In this document: positions 1 to 5,505 of the stretch, in pieces
Position numbering within the stretch: position 1 is the first letter of the stretch
Layout: every line of letters starts with the position of its first letter
Origin: an uncultured Litoreibacter sp.
GTDB taxonomy: Bacteria; Pseudomonadota; Alphaproteobacteria; Rhodobacterales; Rhodobacteraceae
Assembly: GCA_937928335.1 (NCBI GenBank)
Contig: CALFWN010000241.1
Coordinates: 1-6,244 of the forward strand
DNA: 6,244 bases
Direction of reading: 5' to 3'
The notes under the pieces: model-generated
Databases searched by the model: none
Told to the model about the DNA's origin: nothing
Seen by the model: only the letters and a program-made list of their open reading frames with translations
Position numbers and translations under genes: made by a program

Positions 1-32
1 TATATCTTAACTGAACCTTTGAAAAGTCTCGT

Positions 33-61
33 TTGTCGCCAGCAAATACAGGGCCCATATT
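33..61 (+). promoter_or_regulatory. Weak candidate sigma-70-type promoter for the small ORF
   Basis: TTGTCG at 33-38 and CATATT at 56-61 are separated by 17 bp, and each matches its consensus hexamer at four of six positions. The predicted start of transcription would leave a leader of roughly 40 nt before the ATG at 106. A second -35-like hexamer, TTGAAA at 19-24, has no convincing partner at the right distance. The region is AT-richer than the coding DNA. This is a pattern match only. Confidence 0.25.
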
Positions 62-105
62 AGGGGCAGACAAGAAATTCTTATGTTTAAGAAAGGATGA
101 ACACG

Positions 106-237
106 ATGATCGAGACACATTACAGCGCCGATATGAACGTAGCCCAGAAAATCGCCCATGAAGCACGGGGCGAGATGGTGGCCTCGATGTTCAGAGCGGT
201 CCCGAAATTCTTCTCTACGCTACGCACGCGCCGCTGA
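106..237 (+). CDS. Small hypothetical protein, 43 aa, basic C-terminus
   Basis: This short reading frame encodes 43 residues beginning MIETHYSADM and ending TLRTRR, with a TGA stop. I do not recognise the family with confidence. Three things support translation. There is a strong Shine-Dalgarno run, AAGAAAGGA (89-97), 8 nt before the ATG. About 71% of codons end in G or C (30 of 42 after the start), as expected for a GC-rich genome. The protein also has a coherent composition: a mixed-charge N-terminal half followed by a hydrophobic/basic segment (SMFRAVPKFFSTLRTRR) that could form an amphipathic helix. An in-frame ATG at 97 overlaps the Shine-Dalgarno run, so 106 is the better start. There is no signal peptide or full membrane segment. 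The size and arginine-ending tail recall small DUF1127-like RNA-binding proteins common in Rhodobacteraceae, but no diagnostic motif proves this. It converges on phbB and is probably monocistronic. Confidence 0.5.
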   Translation: MIETHYSADMNVAQKIAHEARGEMVASMFRAVPKFFSTLRTRR

Positions 238-244
238 GAGGGCG

Positions 245-297
245 TTTTGTACAAAATGGGGTCACTTTTTGAGGGTCAAAACCCAATTTGTACAAAA
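245..297. repeat. Paired TTTTGTACAAAA palindromes in inverted arrangement
   Basis: A perfect 12-bp palindrome, TTTTGTACAAAA, lies at 245-256. A second copy with a perfect 10-bp core, TTTGTACAAA, lies at 287-296. The flanks also match in inverted orientation: 245-260 pairs with 282-297 at 15 of 16 positions, so the whole element is a long inverted repeat with a 21-nt centre. The palindrome centres are 41 bp apart, close to four helical turns, which puts both on one face of the DNA. It sits between the stop codons of the small ORF and phbB. There is no T-run after the long stem on either strand, so it is not a standard terminator. Twin operators, a cruciform, or a small palindromic repeat element are the options. 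The repeat is certain; its role is unknown. Confidence 0.8.
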
Positions 298-311
298 TCA
301 AAGGCGAAATT

Positions 312-340
312 TGTTAGGGCCTCGTTAACAGGCCCTAACA
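312..340 (-). terminator. Terminator hairpin downstream of phbB
   Basis: TGTTAGGGCC (312-321) and GGCCCTAACA (331-340) form a perfect 10-bp stem with a 9-nt loop. The hairpin begins 14 nt after the phbB stop codon. In the minus-strand direction it is followed by AATTTCGCCTTTG, so the T-tract is short and interrupted. It is most likely the transcription end of phbB, with modest strength expected. It could also stop + strand transcription coming from the small ORF. Confidence 0.6.
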
Positions 341-354
341 GTTAATGAACGGCT

Positions 355-1080
355 TCAGGCGAGGTACTGACCGCCATTGGCGGAGATGGTCGAGCCGGTG
401 ATAAAGCCCGCATCGTCGGAGGCGAGGAAGGCCACGGCGCGCGCGATCTCGGAGGCTTCACCAAGCCGGCCCACGGGGATCTGCGGCAGGATCACCTCGT
501 TCATGACTTTCTCGGGGATGGTGCTCATCATCTCGGTGTTGATATAGCCCGGCGCGACCACGTTCACGGTAATGCCCGCGCGCGCACCTTCCTGAGCCAG
601 CGCTTTGGTGAAGCCGATATCACCGGCTTTGGTGGCGGCGTAATTGGCTTGCGCGAACTGACCTTTCTGACCGTTGATCGAGCTGATCGTGACGATGCGG
701 CCAAACTTGCGCTCGCGCATCCCGCCCCAGACGTTGTGGGTCATGTTGAAGACGCCGTTCAGGTTGGTGTCGATACATTCGTGCCATTGCTGCGGAGTCA
801 TCTTGTGAAACGGCGCATCGCGGGTGATGCCTGCATTGTTCACCAGAATATCGACCGGGCCGAGATCGCTTTCGATCTGTGCCACACCGGCGGTGCAGGC
901 CTCGTAATCTGCCACGTTCCACTTGTAGGTCTTGATACCGGTCTCGGCGGTGAAGGCGGCGGCCTTCTCGTCATTGCCGGCATAGGTGGCTGCAACTTCA
1001 CAGCCCTGCGCTTTGAGAGCCGTCGCAATGGCCGCGCCGATACCGCGCGATCCGCCGGTGACAAGTGCAACACGTGACAT
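355..1080 (-). CDS. phbB: Acetoacetyl-CoA reductase (NADPH-dependent), PHB synthesis
   Basis: This 241-aa cytoplasmic short-chain dehydrogenase/reductase reduces acetoacetyl-CoA to (R)-3-hydroxybutyryl-CoA with NADPH, the second step of polyhydroxybutyrate synthesis. The Rossmann nucleotide-binding motif TGGSRGIG is at residues 8-15 and NNAG at 81-84. The catalytic set is complete: N106, S134, Y147 and K151 (in NYAATK). The NGQKGQF stretch after the catalytic serine is typical of PhbB and helps separate it from FabG, the main alternative for this fold. The ATG at 1080 is the right start: GAGGAG at 1093-1088 lies 7 nt upstream, whereas extending to the TTG at 1095 would swallow that ribosome binding site. 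The length is normal for the family. It lies 119 bp downstream of phbA on the same strand, but a strong hairpin separates the two, so phbB may depend on readthrough or its own promoter. No PHB synthase gene lies in the window. Confidence 0.95.
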   Translation of the reverse strand: MSRVALVTGGSRGIGAAIATALKAQGCEVAATYAGNDEKAAAFTAETGIKTYKWNVADYEACTAGVAQIESDLGPVDILVNNAGITRDAPFHKMTPQQWHECIDTNLNGVFNMTHNVWGGMRERKFGRIVTISSINGQKGQFAQANYAATKAGDIGFTKALAQEGARAGITVNVVAPGYINTEMMSTIPEKVMNEVILPQIPVGRLGEASEIARAVAFLASDDAGFITGSTISANGGQYLA

Positions 1081-1087
1081 AGATTTT

Positions 1088-1093
1088 CTCCTC
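1088..1093 (-). promoter_or_regulatory. Shine-Dalgarno site that fixes the phbB start
   Basis: On the minus strand, GAGGAG is followed by 7 nt and then the ATG at 1080-1078. An upstream in-frame TTG (1095-1093) overlaps this site and has no ribosome binding site of its own, so the shorter 241-aa protein is preferred. Confidence 0.8.
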
Positions 1094-1141
1094 AATTTAT
1101 CTGGAATTCACCCGAGATATCTCAGGGTAACTTTATTTCTC

Positions 1142-1184
1142 AAAAAAGATAGGTTGCGCAATTTTAATGCGCAACCTGTTTTTC
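1142..1184 (-). terminator. Intrinsic terminator between phbA and phbB
   Basis: AGGTTGCGCA (1151-1160) and TGCGCAACCT (1168-1177) make a perfect 10-bp stem with a 7-nt AT-only loop. On the minus strand the stem is preceded by GAAAAAC and followed by ATCTTTTTT, the classic A-tract/stem/T-tract layout. It starts about 22 nt after the phbA stop codon. The + strand also has GTTTTT after the stem, so it may act in both directions, but no + strand gene precedes it. As drawn, it should end or attenuate phbA transcripts before phbB. Confidence 0.8.
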
Positions 1185-1199
1185 AAAAGCCGTGGATGA

Positions 1200-2375
1200 T
1201 TACGGGCGTTCCAAACACATTGCGACGCCCATGCCGCCGCCGATGCACAAGGTCGCGAGACCTTTTTTCGCATCGCGACGCGCCATTTCGAACAGAAGCG
1301 TGTTCAGCACGCGGCAGCCCGAGGCCCCGATGGGGTGACCGATGGCAATCGCGCCGCCATTGACGTTCACGATGGCCGGGTCCCAGCCCATGTCCTTGTT
1401 CACGGCGCAGGCCTGAGCGGCAAAGGCCTCATTGGCTTCGACCAAATCCAGATCTTCCGGCTTCCAGCCTGCTTTCTCAAGGGCTTTGCGCGAGGCGTAG
1501 ATCGGACCCACGCCCATGATCGACGGATCAAGACCGGCGGTCGCATAAGAGACGATCCGGGCCAGCGGCTCGATGCCGCGTTTCTCGGCGTCATCGGCGG
1601 TCATCAGCAAGGTTGCGGCGGCCCCGTCATTGAGGCCAGACGCGTTGGCCGCCGTGACCGAGCCTTCTTTGGTGAAGGCCGGGCGCAGCTTGGCCATCGC
1701 ATCCATCGTGGCCCCGTGGCGGATATATTCGTCACTATCGACGGTGATATCGCCCTTACGGGTCGAGATGGTGAAGGGCGTGATCTCATCAGCGAATTTG
1801 CCAGCCTTTTGCGCAGCTTCCGCCTTGTTTTGGGAGGCCACGGCGAACTCGTCCTGCTGGTCGCGGCTGATCTGCCATTTCTCAGCGACATTTTCGGCGG
1901 TCTGGCCCATGTGATAGCCGTTGAACGCATCCCACAACCCGTCGCGGATCATGGTGTCGATATAGCTCATATCACCCATTTTCTGACCCTGACGAAGGGG
2001 CGCGGCATGGGGGCTCATCGACATGTTTTCCTGACCGCCAGCCGCCACGATTGCGGCGTCACCGAGCTGGATATGCTGGGCGCCAAGGGCCACGGCGCGC
2101 AGGCCTGAGCCGCACACCTGATTGATGCTCCACGCGGCGCTTTCAACGGGCAGGCCTGCATTGACATGGGCCTGACGGGCGGGGTTCTGGCCTTGGGCTG
2201 CGGTCAGCACCTGACCCAGGATGGTTTCAGACACTTCCGATTTGTCGATGCCCGCGCGGTCGACCACGGCTTCAAGGACAGTTTTGCCCAGATCATGGGC
2301 CGGGGTGTTGGCGAACGACCCCAGAAAGCTGCCGACAGCTGTGCGGGCAGCAGATGCGATTACGACATTGGTCAT
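1200..2375 (-). CDS. phbA: Acetyl-CoA acetyltransferase (beta-ketothiolase)
   Basis: This 391-aa thiolase II condenses two acetyl-CoA into acetoacetyl-CoA, the first committed step to PHB; the reaction is reversible. The acyl-accepting nucleophile is C88 in the [11 protein letters not shown] motif. H347 lies in [15 protein letters not shown] and the second catalytic cysteine is C377 in [10 protein letters not shown], so the active site is complete. The length is standard for the biosynthetic thiolase, and the protein is soluble without a signal peptide. The ATG at 2375 has AAAGGA (2387-2382) 6 nt upstream. phbB follows on the same strand, which supports a biosynthetic rather than fatty-acid-degrading role. 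The alternative is a general acetoacetyl-CoA thiolase, which has the same chemistry. The gene ends at a TAA just before a strong terminator hairpin. The 132-bp gap upstream holds an inverted repeat (2404-2419) and a hairpin (2433-2469). Confidence 0.96.
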   Translation of the reverse strand: MTNVVIASAARTAVGSFLGSFANTPAHDLGKTVLEAVVDRAGIDKSEVSETILGQVLTAAQGQNPARQAHVNAGLPVESAAWSINQVCGSGLRAVALGAQHIQLGDAAIVAAGGQENMSMSPHAAPLRQGQKMGDMSYIDTMIRDGLWDAFNGYHMGQTAENVAEKWQISRDQQDEFAVASQNKAEAAQKAGKFADEITPFTISTRKGDITVDSDEYIRHGATMDAMAKLRPAFTKEGSVTAANASGLNDGAAATLLMTADDAEKRGIEPLARIVSYATAGLDPSIMGVGPIYASRKALEKAGWKPEDLDLVEANEAFAAQACAVNKDMGWDPAIVNVNGGAIAIGHPIGASGCRVLNTLLFEMARRDAKKGLATLCIGGGMGVAMCLERP

Positions 2376-2403
2376 GACTGTTCCTTTCCGGCGCTCTGGC
2401 CGA

Positions 2404-2419
2404 TTGACGATTCTGTCAA
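2404..2419. promoter_or_regulatory. Inverted repeat TTGAC-N6-GTCAA upstream of phbA
   Basis: TTGAC (2404-2408) and GTCAA (2415-2419) are perfect 5-bp inverted arms separated by 6 bp, ending 29 bp upstream of the phbA ATG. On the minus strand the right arm reads TTGACA, a perfect -35 hexamer, but no acceptable -10 hexamer lies 16-18 bp downstream (GAGCGC at 17). It is a candidate operator; arms this short can also occur by chance. Confidence 0.3.
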
Positions 2420-2432
2420 GGCGCAGCTTCGG

Positions 2433-2469
2433 GCGCCCGTCAGACCTGTCGTAACAAGCCTGACGGCGC
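2433..2469 (-). terminator. Bulged hairpin between the EAL gene and phbA
   Basis: GCGCCCGTCAG (2433-2443) pairs with CTGACGGCGC (2460-2469) with a single bulged C and a 16-nt loop. It lies 38 nt beyond the EAL gene's stop codon in the minus direction, where a terminator would be expected. However, CCGAAGC rather than a T-run follows it, so it is not a canonical intrinsic terminator. It could be a leader structure of phbA or a 3'-end stabilising stem. Confidence 0.35.
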
Positions 2470-2507
2470 TACGCAAACGCGCAAGGTGTCGCCGGGAAAG
2501 GGGGTGT

Positions 2508-3320
2508 TCAGGCAGAGCGCCGGTGTCTGGTTTCAGGCAGCTTCAATTGCGGCGCACCGAACAGGTAGCCTTGCAGGCAGTCAATGCCCGCCCCGATCAG
2601 ATATTGAGCTTCGGCAGATGCCTCCACCCCTTCGGCGACGGTGAACATCTCGAAATGCTGCGCGATGCTGACCAGCGACTGGGTCAGAACCTGATTGTCG
2701 GCATCCTTGTCGATATGACGCACAAAGCTGCCATCAATCTTGACGATGTCGAAATAGAAATCCTTGAAATGCCGAAACGCCGTATAGCCTGCGCCGAAAT
2801 CATCAAGGGCGAAACTGACCCCGTGCATATGCAGCCTGTCCATGAAGTTGGAGACCATATCCGGCAGCTCGATCGCGGAGGATTCCGTGATCTCCACAAT
2901 TAGCCGTTCGGTTAAAGTCGGGTCAGACGCAGCCGCCTGCGCAAAGATCTGTTCCCACCGGGGGTGGCCAATGGTGCGCGGCGATATGTTGATCGACAGC
3001 CGCAGGCTGGGGTTGAGCGCCAGCGCCCGGCAGCCAAGTTCAAGCGCATGGCAATCAATCAAACGCCCCTCTGGCAGCGCCTCGATTGTGCCGATGAAAT
3101 CCTGCGCCGGGATCACCCGCTTGGTGCTGTCAAGCACCCGGATCAAGCCTTCGAAAAACGCGGGGCGGCGCGGATCGGCGGCCTGCACCACCGGCTGAAA
3201 GGCCAGCATCACATTCGAGCATTGCAGCGCATCGCGCACCATCGACAAGATATTGGCATCGCGCTGCTGCACGGCGGCATCTAACGGGTTATCGGCGGCG
3301 CCGTCCTTGCTGTGTGGCAC
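2508..3320 (-). CDS. Stand-alone EAL-domain protein, probable cyclic-di-GMP phosphodiesterase
   Basis: This 270-aa cytoplasmic protein consists of about 35 N-terminal residues and a single EAL domain (about 38-262). EAL enzymes hydrolyse cyclic di-GMP to pGpG. The signature residues are present: QPV at 42-44, the EAL motif as EGL (57-59), N111 in SINIS, E143 in VEITE, D173-D174 in DDFGAG, K194 in VKID, E230 and E233 in AEGVE, and Q250 in QGY. With the metal ligands and catalytic lysine in place, activity is plausible. There is no GGDEF domain, sensor domain, membrane segment or signal peptide. The start is GTG at 3320, with AGGAA (3331-3327) 6 nt upstream; the nearby ATG at 3334 is out of frame. 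The gene lies 132 bp upstream of phbA on the same strand and is divergent from tag. Its target process is unknown, and a link to PHB is only inferred from position. The alternative is a degenerate cyclic-di-GMP-binding receptor, which the intact motifs make less likely. Confidence 0.88.
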   Translation of the reverse strand: MPHSKDGAADNPLDAAVQQRDANILSMVRDALQCSNVMLAFQPVVQAADPRRPAFFEGLIRVLDSTKRVIPAQDFIGTIEALPEGRLIDCHALELGCRALALNPSLRLSINISPRTIGHPRWEQIFAQAAASDPTLTERLIVEITESSAIELPDMVSNFMDRLHMHGVSFALDDFGAGYTAFRHFKDFYFDIVKIDGSFVRHIDKDADNQVLTQSLVSIAQHFEMFTVAEGVEASAEAQYLIGAGIDCLQGYLFGAPQLKLPETRHRRSA

Positions 3321-3390
3321 GGTATCTTCCTCATATGGTCTGACACAGGGCCTACCGCATGGGCTCTTTCCGGCAGGTTAATATTCCACT

Positions 3391-3417
3391 TTTGTTCTAA
3401 TTGTACTAAACTTGTAC
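3391..3417. repeat. TTGT(A/T)C direct repeats in the EAL/tag divergent gap
   Basis: TTGTTC (3392-3397), TTGTAC (3401-3406) and TTGTAC (3412-3417) follow one another at 9- and 11-bp steps in an AT-rich patch. The last two give GTAC-N7-GTAC, which resembles the alphaproteobacterial LexA box GTTC-N7-GTTC with one changed base per half. TTGTAC at 3401-3406 could also serve as a -35, with CATAAC (3425-3430) as -10 at 18 bp, giving a leader of about 12 nt for tag. Both readings are weak. Confidence 0.4.
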
Positions 3418-3449
3418 GAACCGACATAACCCTTTGAAAGCATTTAGAT

Positions 3450-4022
3450 ATGACCGAGAGATGCGGCTGGTGCGGCACAGAGCCCATATATGTGGACTAT
3501 CACGACACCGAATGGGGCGTGCCCGAATATGACAGCCGCACCCTCTGGGAGAAGCTGATTCTGGACGGGTTTCAGGCGGGGCTGAGCTGGATCACCATCC
3601 TTAAGAAGCGCGACAATTTCCGCGCGGCCTTTGAAGGCTTCGACCCCAACGTGATTGCCGGCTGGGGCGAACCGGACGTGGAGCGCCTTCTGGGCGACGC
3701 CGGCATCATCCGCCACCGCGGCAAGATCGAGGCCACCATCGGCAACGCCCGCGCCTGGCAGCGGATCGAGCAGCGCGAGGGGTTTGACAGGTTTTTGTGG
3801 AATTACGTGGGCGGCACACCGTTGCAGAACCGGTTTGAAACGCTGGATCAGGTGCCCGCCCAGACCCCGTTGAGCGTGCAGGTGTCAAAGGACCTCAAAA
3901 AGGACGGCTTCCGCTTTTGCGGGCCAACGATTGTCTACGCGTTCATGCAGGCCACCGGGCTGATCAACGACCATCTGGTAACCTGCCCGTGCCACGAGAC
4001 CGTGGCGAAGCTGGCGCGCTAA
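3450..4022 (+). CDS. tag: DNA-3-methyladenine glycosylase I
   Basis: This 190-aa cytoplasmic base-excision repair enzyme removes 3-methyladenine from alkylated DNA. It aligns along its full length with E. coli Tag from memory (187 aa), starting at the shared ERCGW. The family's zinc site is complete: C5, H18, H175 and C179. Other shared blocks are YHDTEWGVP (17-25), QAGLSWITILKKR (42-54), DAGIIRHRGKIEA (83-95), FRFCGPTIVYAFMQATGL and NDH. The position of E. coli E38, which contacts the damaged base, is D39 here (LDGFQAGLSW). This looks like a natural variant within the family. The start is ATG at 3450, with only a weak ribosome binding site (GAAAG, 9 nt upstream). The gene is divergent from the EAL gene and convergent with gnd, and looks monocistronic. 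The repeats upstream may place it under damage control, but that is unproven. Confidence 0.95.
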   Translation: MTERCGWCGTEPIYVDYHDTEWGVPEYDSRTLWEKLILDGFQAGLSWITILKKRDNFRAAFEGFDPNVIAGWGEPDVERLLGDAGIIRHRGKIEATIGNARAWQRIEQREGFDRFLWNYVGGTPLQNRFETLDQVPAQTPLSVQVSKDLKKDGFRFCGPTIVYAFMQATGLINDHLVTCPCHETVAKLAR

Positions 4023-4029
4023 AGCGGCG

Positions 4030-5445
4030 TTAAAGCTGGCCGCCCCAGGGGCCGTGGAAATCCTTGCCCTCCTTGTCGACCCGCTCGAACCCGTGGGCCC
4101 CGAAGAAGTCGCGCTGGCCCTGGATCATGTTGGCGGTGGAGCGCCCGGTGCGCATCATGTCGAAATAGGACAGGGCCGCCGCCAGCGCGGGGACCTGCAG
4201 CCCGTGGGCCATCGCGGTGGTCACGGTCTTGCGCAGGGCGGGCAGGTTGGCGTTGATCAGCTCTGCAAAATACGGCGCGAAGATCAGGTTGCGCCCGGCA
4301 TCCTGCGTCAGGGCGGAGGCCATGTCGTTGAGCATCGCCGAGCGGATGATGCAGCCCTCGCGCCAGACCTCGGCGATATCGGCCATAGGCAGATCCCATT
4401 TGAACTCGGCACTGGCGGCGTTGAGCAGCGCGTAGCCCTGAGCGTAGCACATGATCTTGCCAACCATGAGGGCCTGCTCCAGATCATCATCTGACAGCGC
4501 ATCATCGGGCAGCATTTGCGGCGCGGCGCCAAAAGCCGCCTCGCCCTTCAGACGCTCCTCTTTCAGAGCCGACAGGTTGCGCGCGGCGACGGCGGCCTCG
4601 ATCACCGGGACGGGTGCGCCCAGATGCTGCGCCTCGATCACGGTCCAGCGGCCAGTGCCTTTCTGACCCGCCTTGTCCATGATCACGTCAAGCATCGGCG
4701 CAGCACTGCCCGCATCGGTGGCGGCAGCGACCTTGCCGGAAATTTCCACCAGATAGGATTTCAGCGGGCCGTCATTCCAGGCGTCAAACACGGCCGCGCA
4801 GGCCTCCGCCGACATCTTCTGGCCGTCGCGCATGATGCCGTAAGTCTCGGCGATCATCTGCATATCGGCATATTCAATGCCGTTATGGACCGCCTTGACG
4901 AAATGCCCGGCCCCGCCCTCACCCATCCATGTGGCGCAGGGCGTGCCCTCATATTTGGCGGAGATCGCGGTGAGGATATCGGACACCCGGTCCCAGCCCT
5001 CTTTCGGCCCGCCGCCCATGATGGATGGCCCGAACCGCGCGCCTTCCTCGCCGCCGGAGACCCCGATGCCGAGGAAAGGAACCCCCTGCGCCCGCGCCTC
5101 TGCGGCGCGGCGTTCAGTGTCGCGGAAATTGGCATTGCCCGCGTCAATGATCTGGTCATCCTTGTCCAGAAGCGGGCGCAGGGCGGCGATCTGGTGATCC
5201 ACGATCTCGCCTGCGGGCACCATCAGGATAATGGCGCGCGGCGTCTTCAGCGACGCCACCAGCGCCTCGAGCGTTTCGCAGGCGGTGATCTTGTCCGACA
5301 AGGCCCCGGCACCCGCCTTGAACTCATTGGTGCGCGACGTGGTACGGTTGAAGACCGAGATGTCGAAGCCATTATCGGCGATGTTGAGCGAGAGCATGGC
5401 CCCCATCGTGCCAAGGCCAATCAGGCCGATATCAGACTGCGACAT
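4030..5445 (-). CDS. gnd: 6-phosphogluconate dehydrogenase, decarboxylating (NADP+)
   Basis: This 471-aa soluble enzyme oxidatively decarboxylates 6-phosphogluconate to ribulose 5-phosphate, making NADPH and CO2 (oxidative pentose phosphate pathway). The N-terminal Rossmann motif GLGTMG is at 10-15, followed by FNRT, where N33-R34 are the family's NADP-selecting residues. The substrate site SGGEEGAR is at 130-137, and the catalytic block HFVKAVHNGIEYADMQ supplies K184, N188 and E191. The C-terminal all-helical dimerisation domain includes EGCIIRSAML and the tail segment NMIQGQRDFFGAHGFERVD. The length matches the long (about 470-aa) family rather than the short 300-aa form. The ATG at 5445 has AAGGAA (5460-5455) 9 nt upstream. 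It lies 56 bp downstream of the acyl-CoA synthetase gene on the same strand. A gluconate-type operator in that gap suggests separate control. Its stop codon lies 7 bp from that of tag, leaving no room for a dedicated terminator. Confidence 0.96.
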   Translation of the reverse strand: MSQSDIGLIGLGTMGAMLSLNIADNGFDISVFNRTTSRTNEFKAGAGALSDKITACETLEALVASLKTPRAIILMVPAGEIVDHQIAALRPLLDKDDQIIDAGNANFRDTERRAAEARAQGVPFLGIGVSGGEEGARFGPSIMGGGPKEGWDRVSDILTAISAKYEGTPCATWMGEGGAGHFVKAVHNGIEYADMQMIAETYGIMRDGQKMSAEACAAVFDAWNDGPLKSYLVEISGKVAAATDAGSAAPMLDVIMDKAGQKGTGRWTVIEAQHLGAPVPVIEAAVAARNLSALKEERLKGEAAFGAAPQMLPDDALSDDDLEQALMVGKIMCYAQGYALLNAASAEFKWDLPMADIAEVWREGCIIRSAMLNDMASALTQDAGRNLIFAPYFAELINANLPALRKTVTTAMAHGLQVPALAAALSYFDMMRTGRSTANMIQGQRDFFGAHGFERVDKEGKDFHGPWGGQL

Positions 5446-5476
5446 AAACAGGTGTTCCTTCTACGATTCACGCGGA

Positions 5477-5505
5477 TTGTTACCGTTAACACTGAACAAG
5501 GTCAA
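5477..5505 (-). promoter_or_regulatory. Candidate gnd promoter overlapping the operator
   Basis: On the minus strand, TTGACC (5505-5500; five of six -35 matches) overlaps the stop codon of the acyl-CoA synthetase gene. A 17-bp spacer leads to TAACAA (5482-5477), a poor -10 with three of six matches; AACAAT one base further gives four of six at an 18-bp spacing. Transcription would begin about 25 nt before the gnd ATG. The strong -35 supports it and the poor -10 argues against it. Confidence 0.3.
5478..5491. promoter_or_regulatory. Gluconate-type LacI-family operator upstream of gnd
   Basis: The + strand reads TGTTACCGTTAACA. The outer arms TGTTA and TAACA are perfect inverted repeats around a central CG, the usual layout of LacI-family operators. 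It differs at one position from TGTTACCGGTAACA, the core I recall for E. coli GntR gluconate operators. In Rhodobacterales the LacI-family regulator CceR is reported to control central carbon genes and to respond to 6-phosphogluconate, the substrate of Gnd. The site overlaps the spacer and -10 of the candidate gnd promoter, a position suited to repression. Which regulator binds is inferred. Confidence 0.5.

Noticed and set aside
17..60. CTTTGAAAA and CCCATAT as a heat-shock (sigma-32) promoter
   Set aside because: The elements are about 29 bp apart, well outside the 13-17 bp spacing needed.
287..297. TTTGTACAAAA resembles the core of engineered lambda-type attB1 cloning sites
   Set aside because: Only the short palindromic core matches; the flanks required for such a site are absent and the context is ordinary chromosomal DNA, so this is coincidence.
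325..345. Two TTAA motifs as a CtrA binding site
   Set aside because: The TTAA halves at 325-328 and 342-345 are 13 bp apart, whereas CtrA sites need a 7-bp gap, and the first lies in a terminator loop.
1081..1095. Five-residue N-terminal extension of phbB from a TTG at 1095
   Set aside because: The TTG overlaps the Shine-Dalgarno site for the ATG at 1080, and the family starts right before the VALVTGG strand.
1335..2108. Long + strand open frame of 257 codons opposite phbA
   Set aside because: It lies wholly antisense to a complete thiolase and shows no recognisable domain; it is a codon-bias shadow.
2166..2903. + strand open frame spanning the start of phbA and the end of the EAL gene
   Set aside because: It runs antisense across two real genes and their gap, and its protein has no coherent domain.
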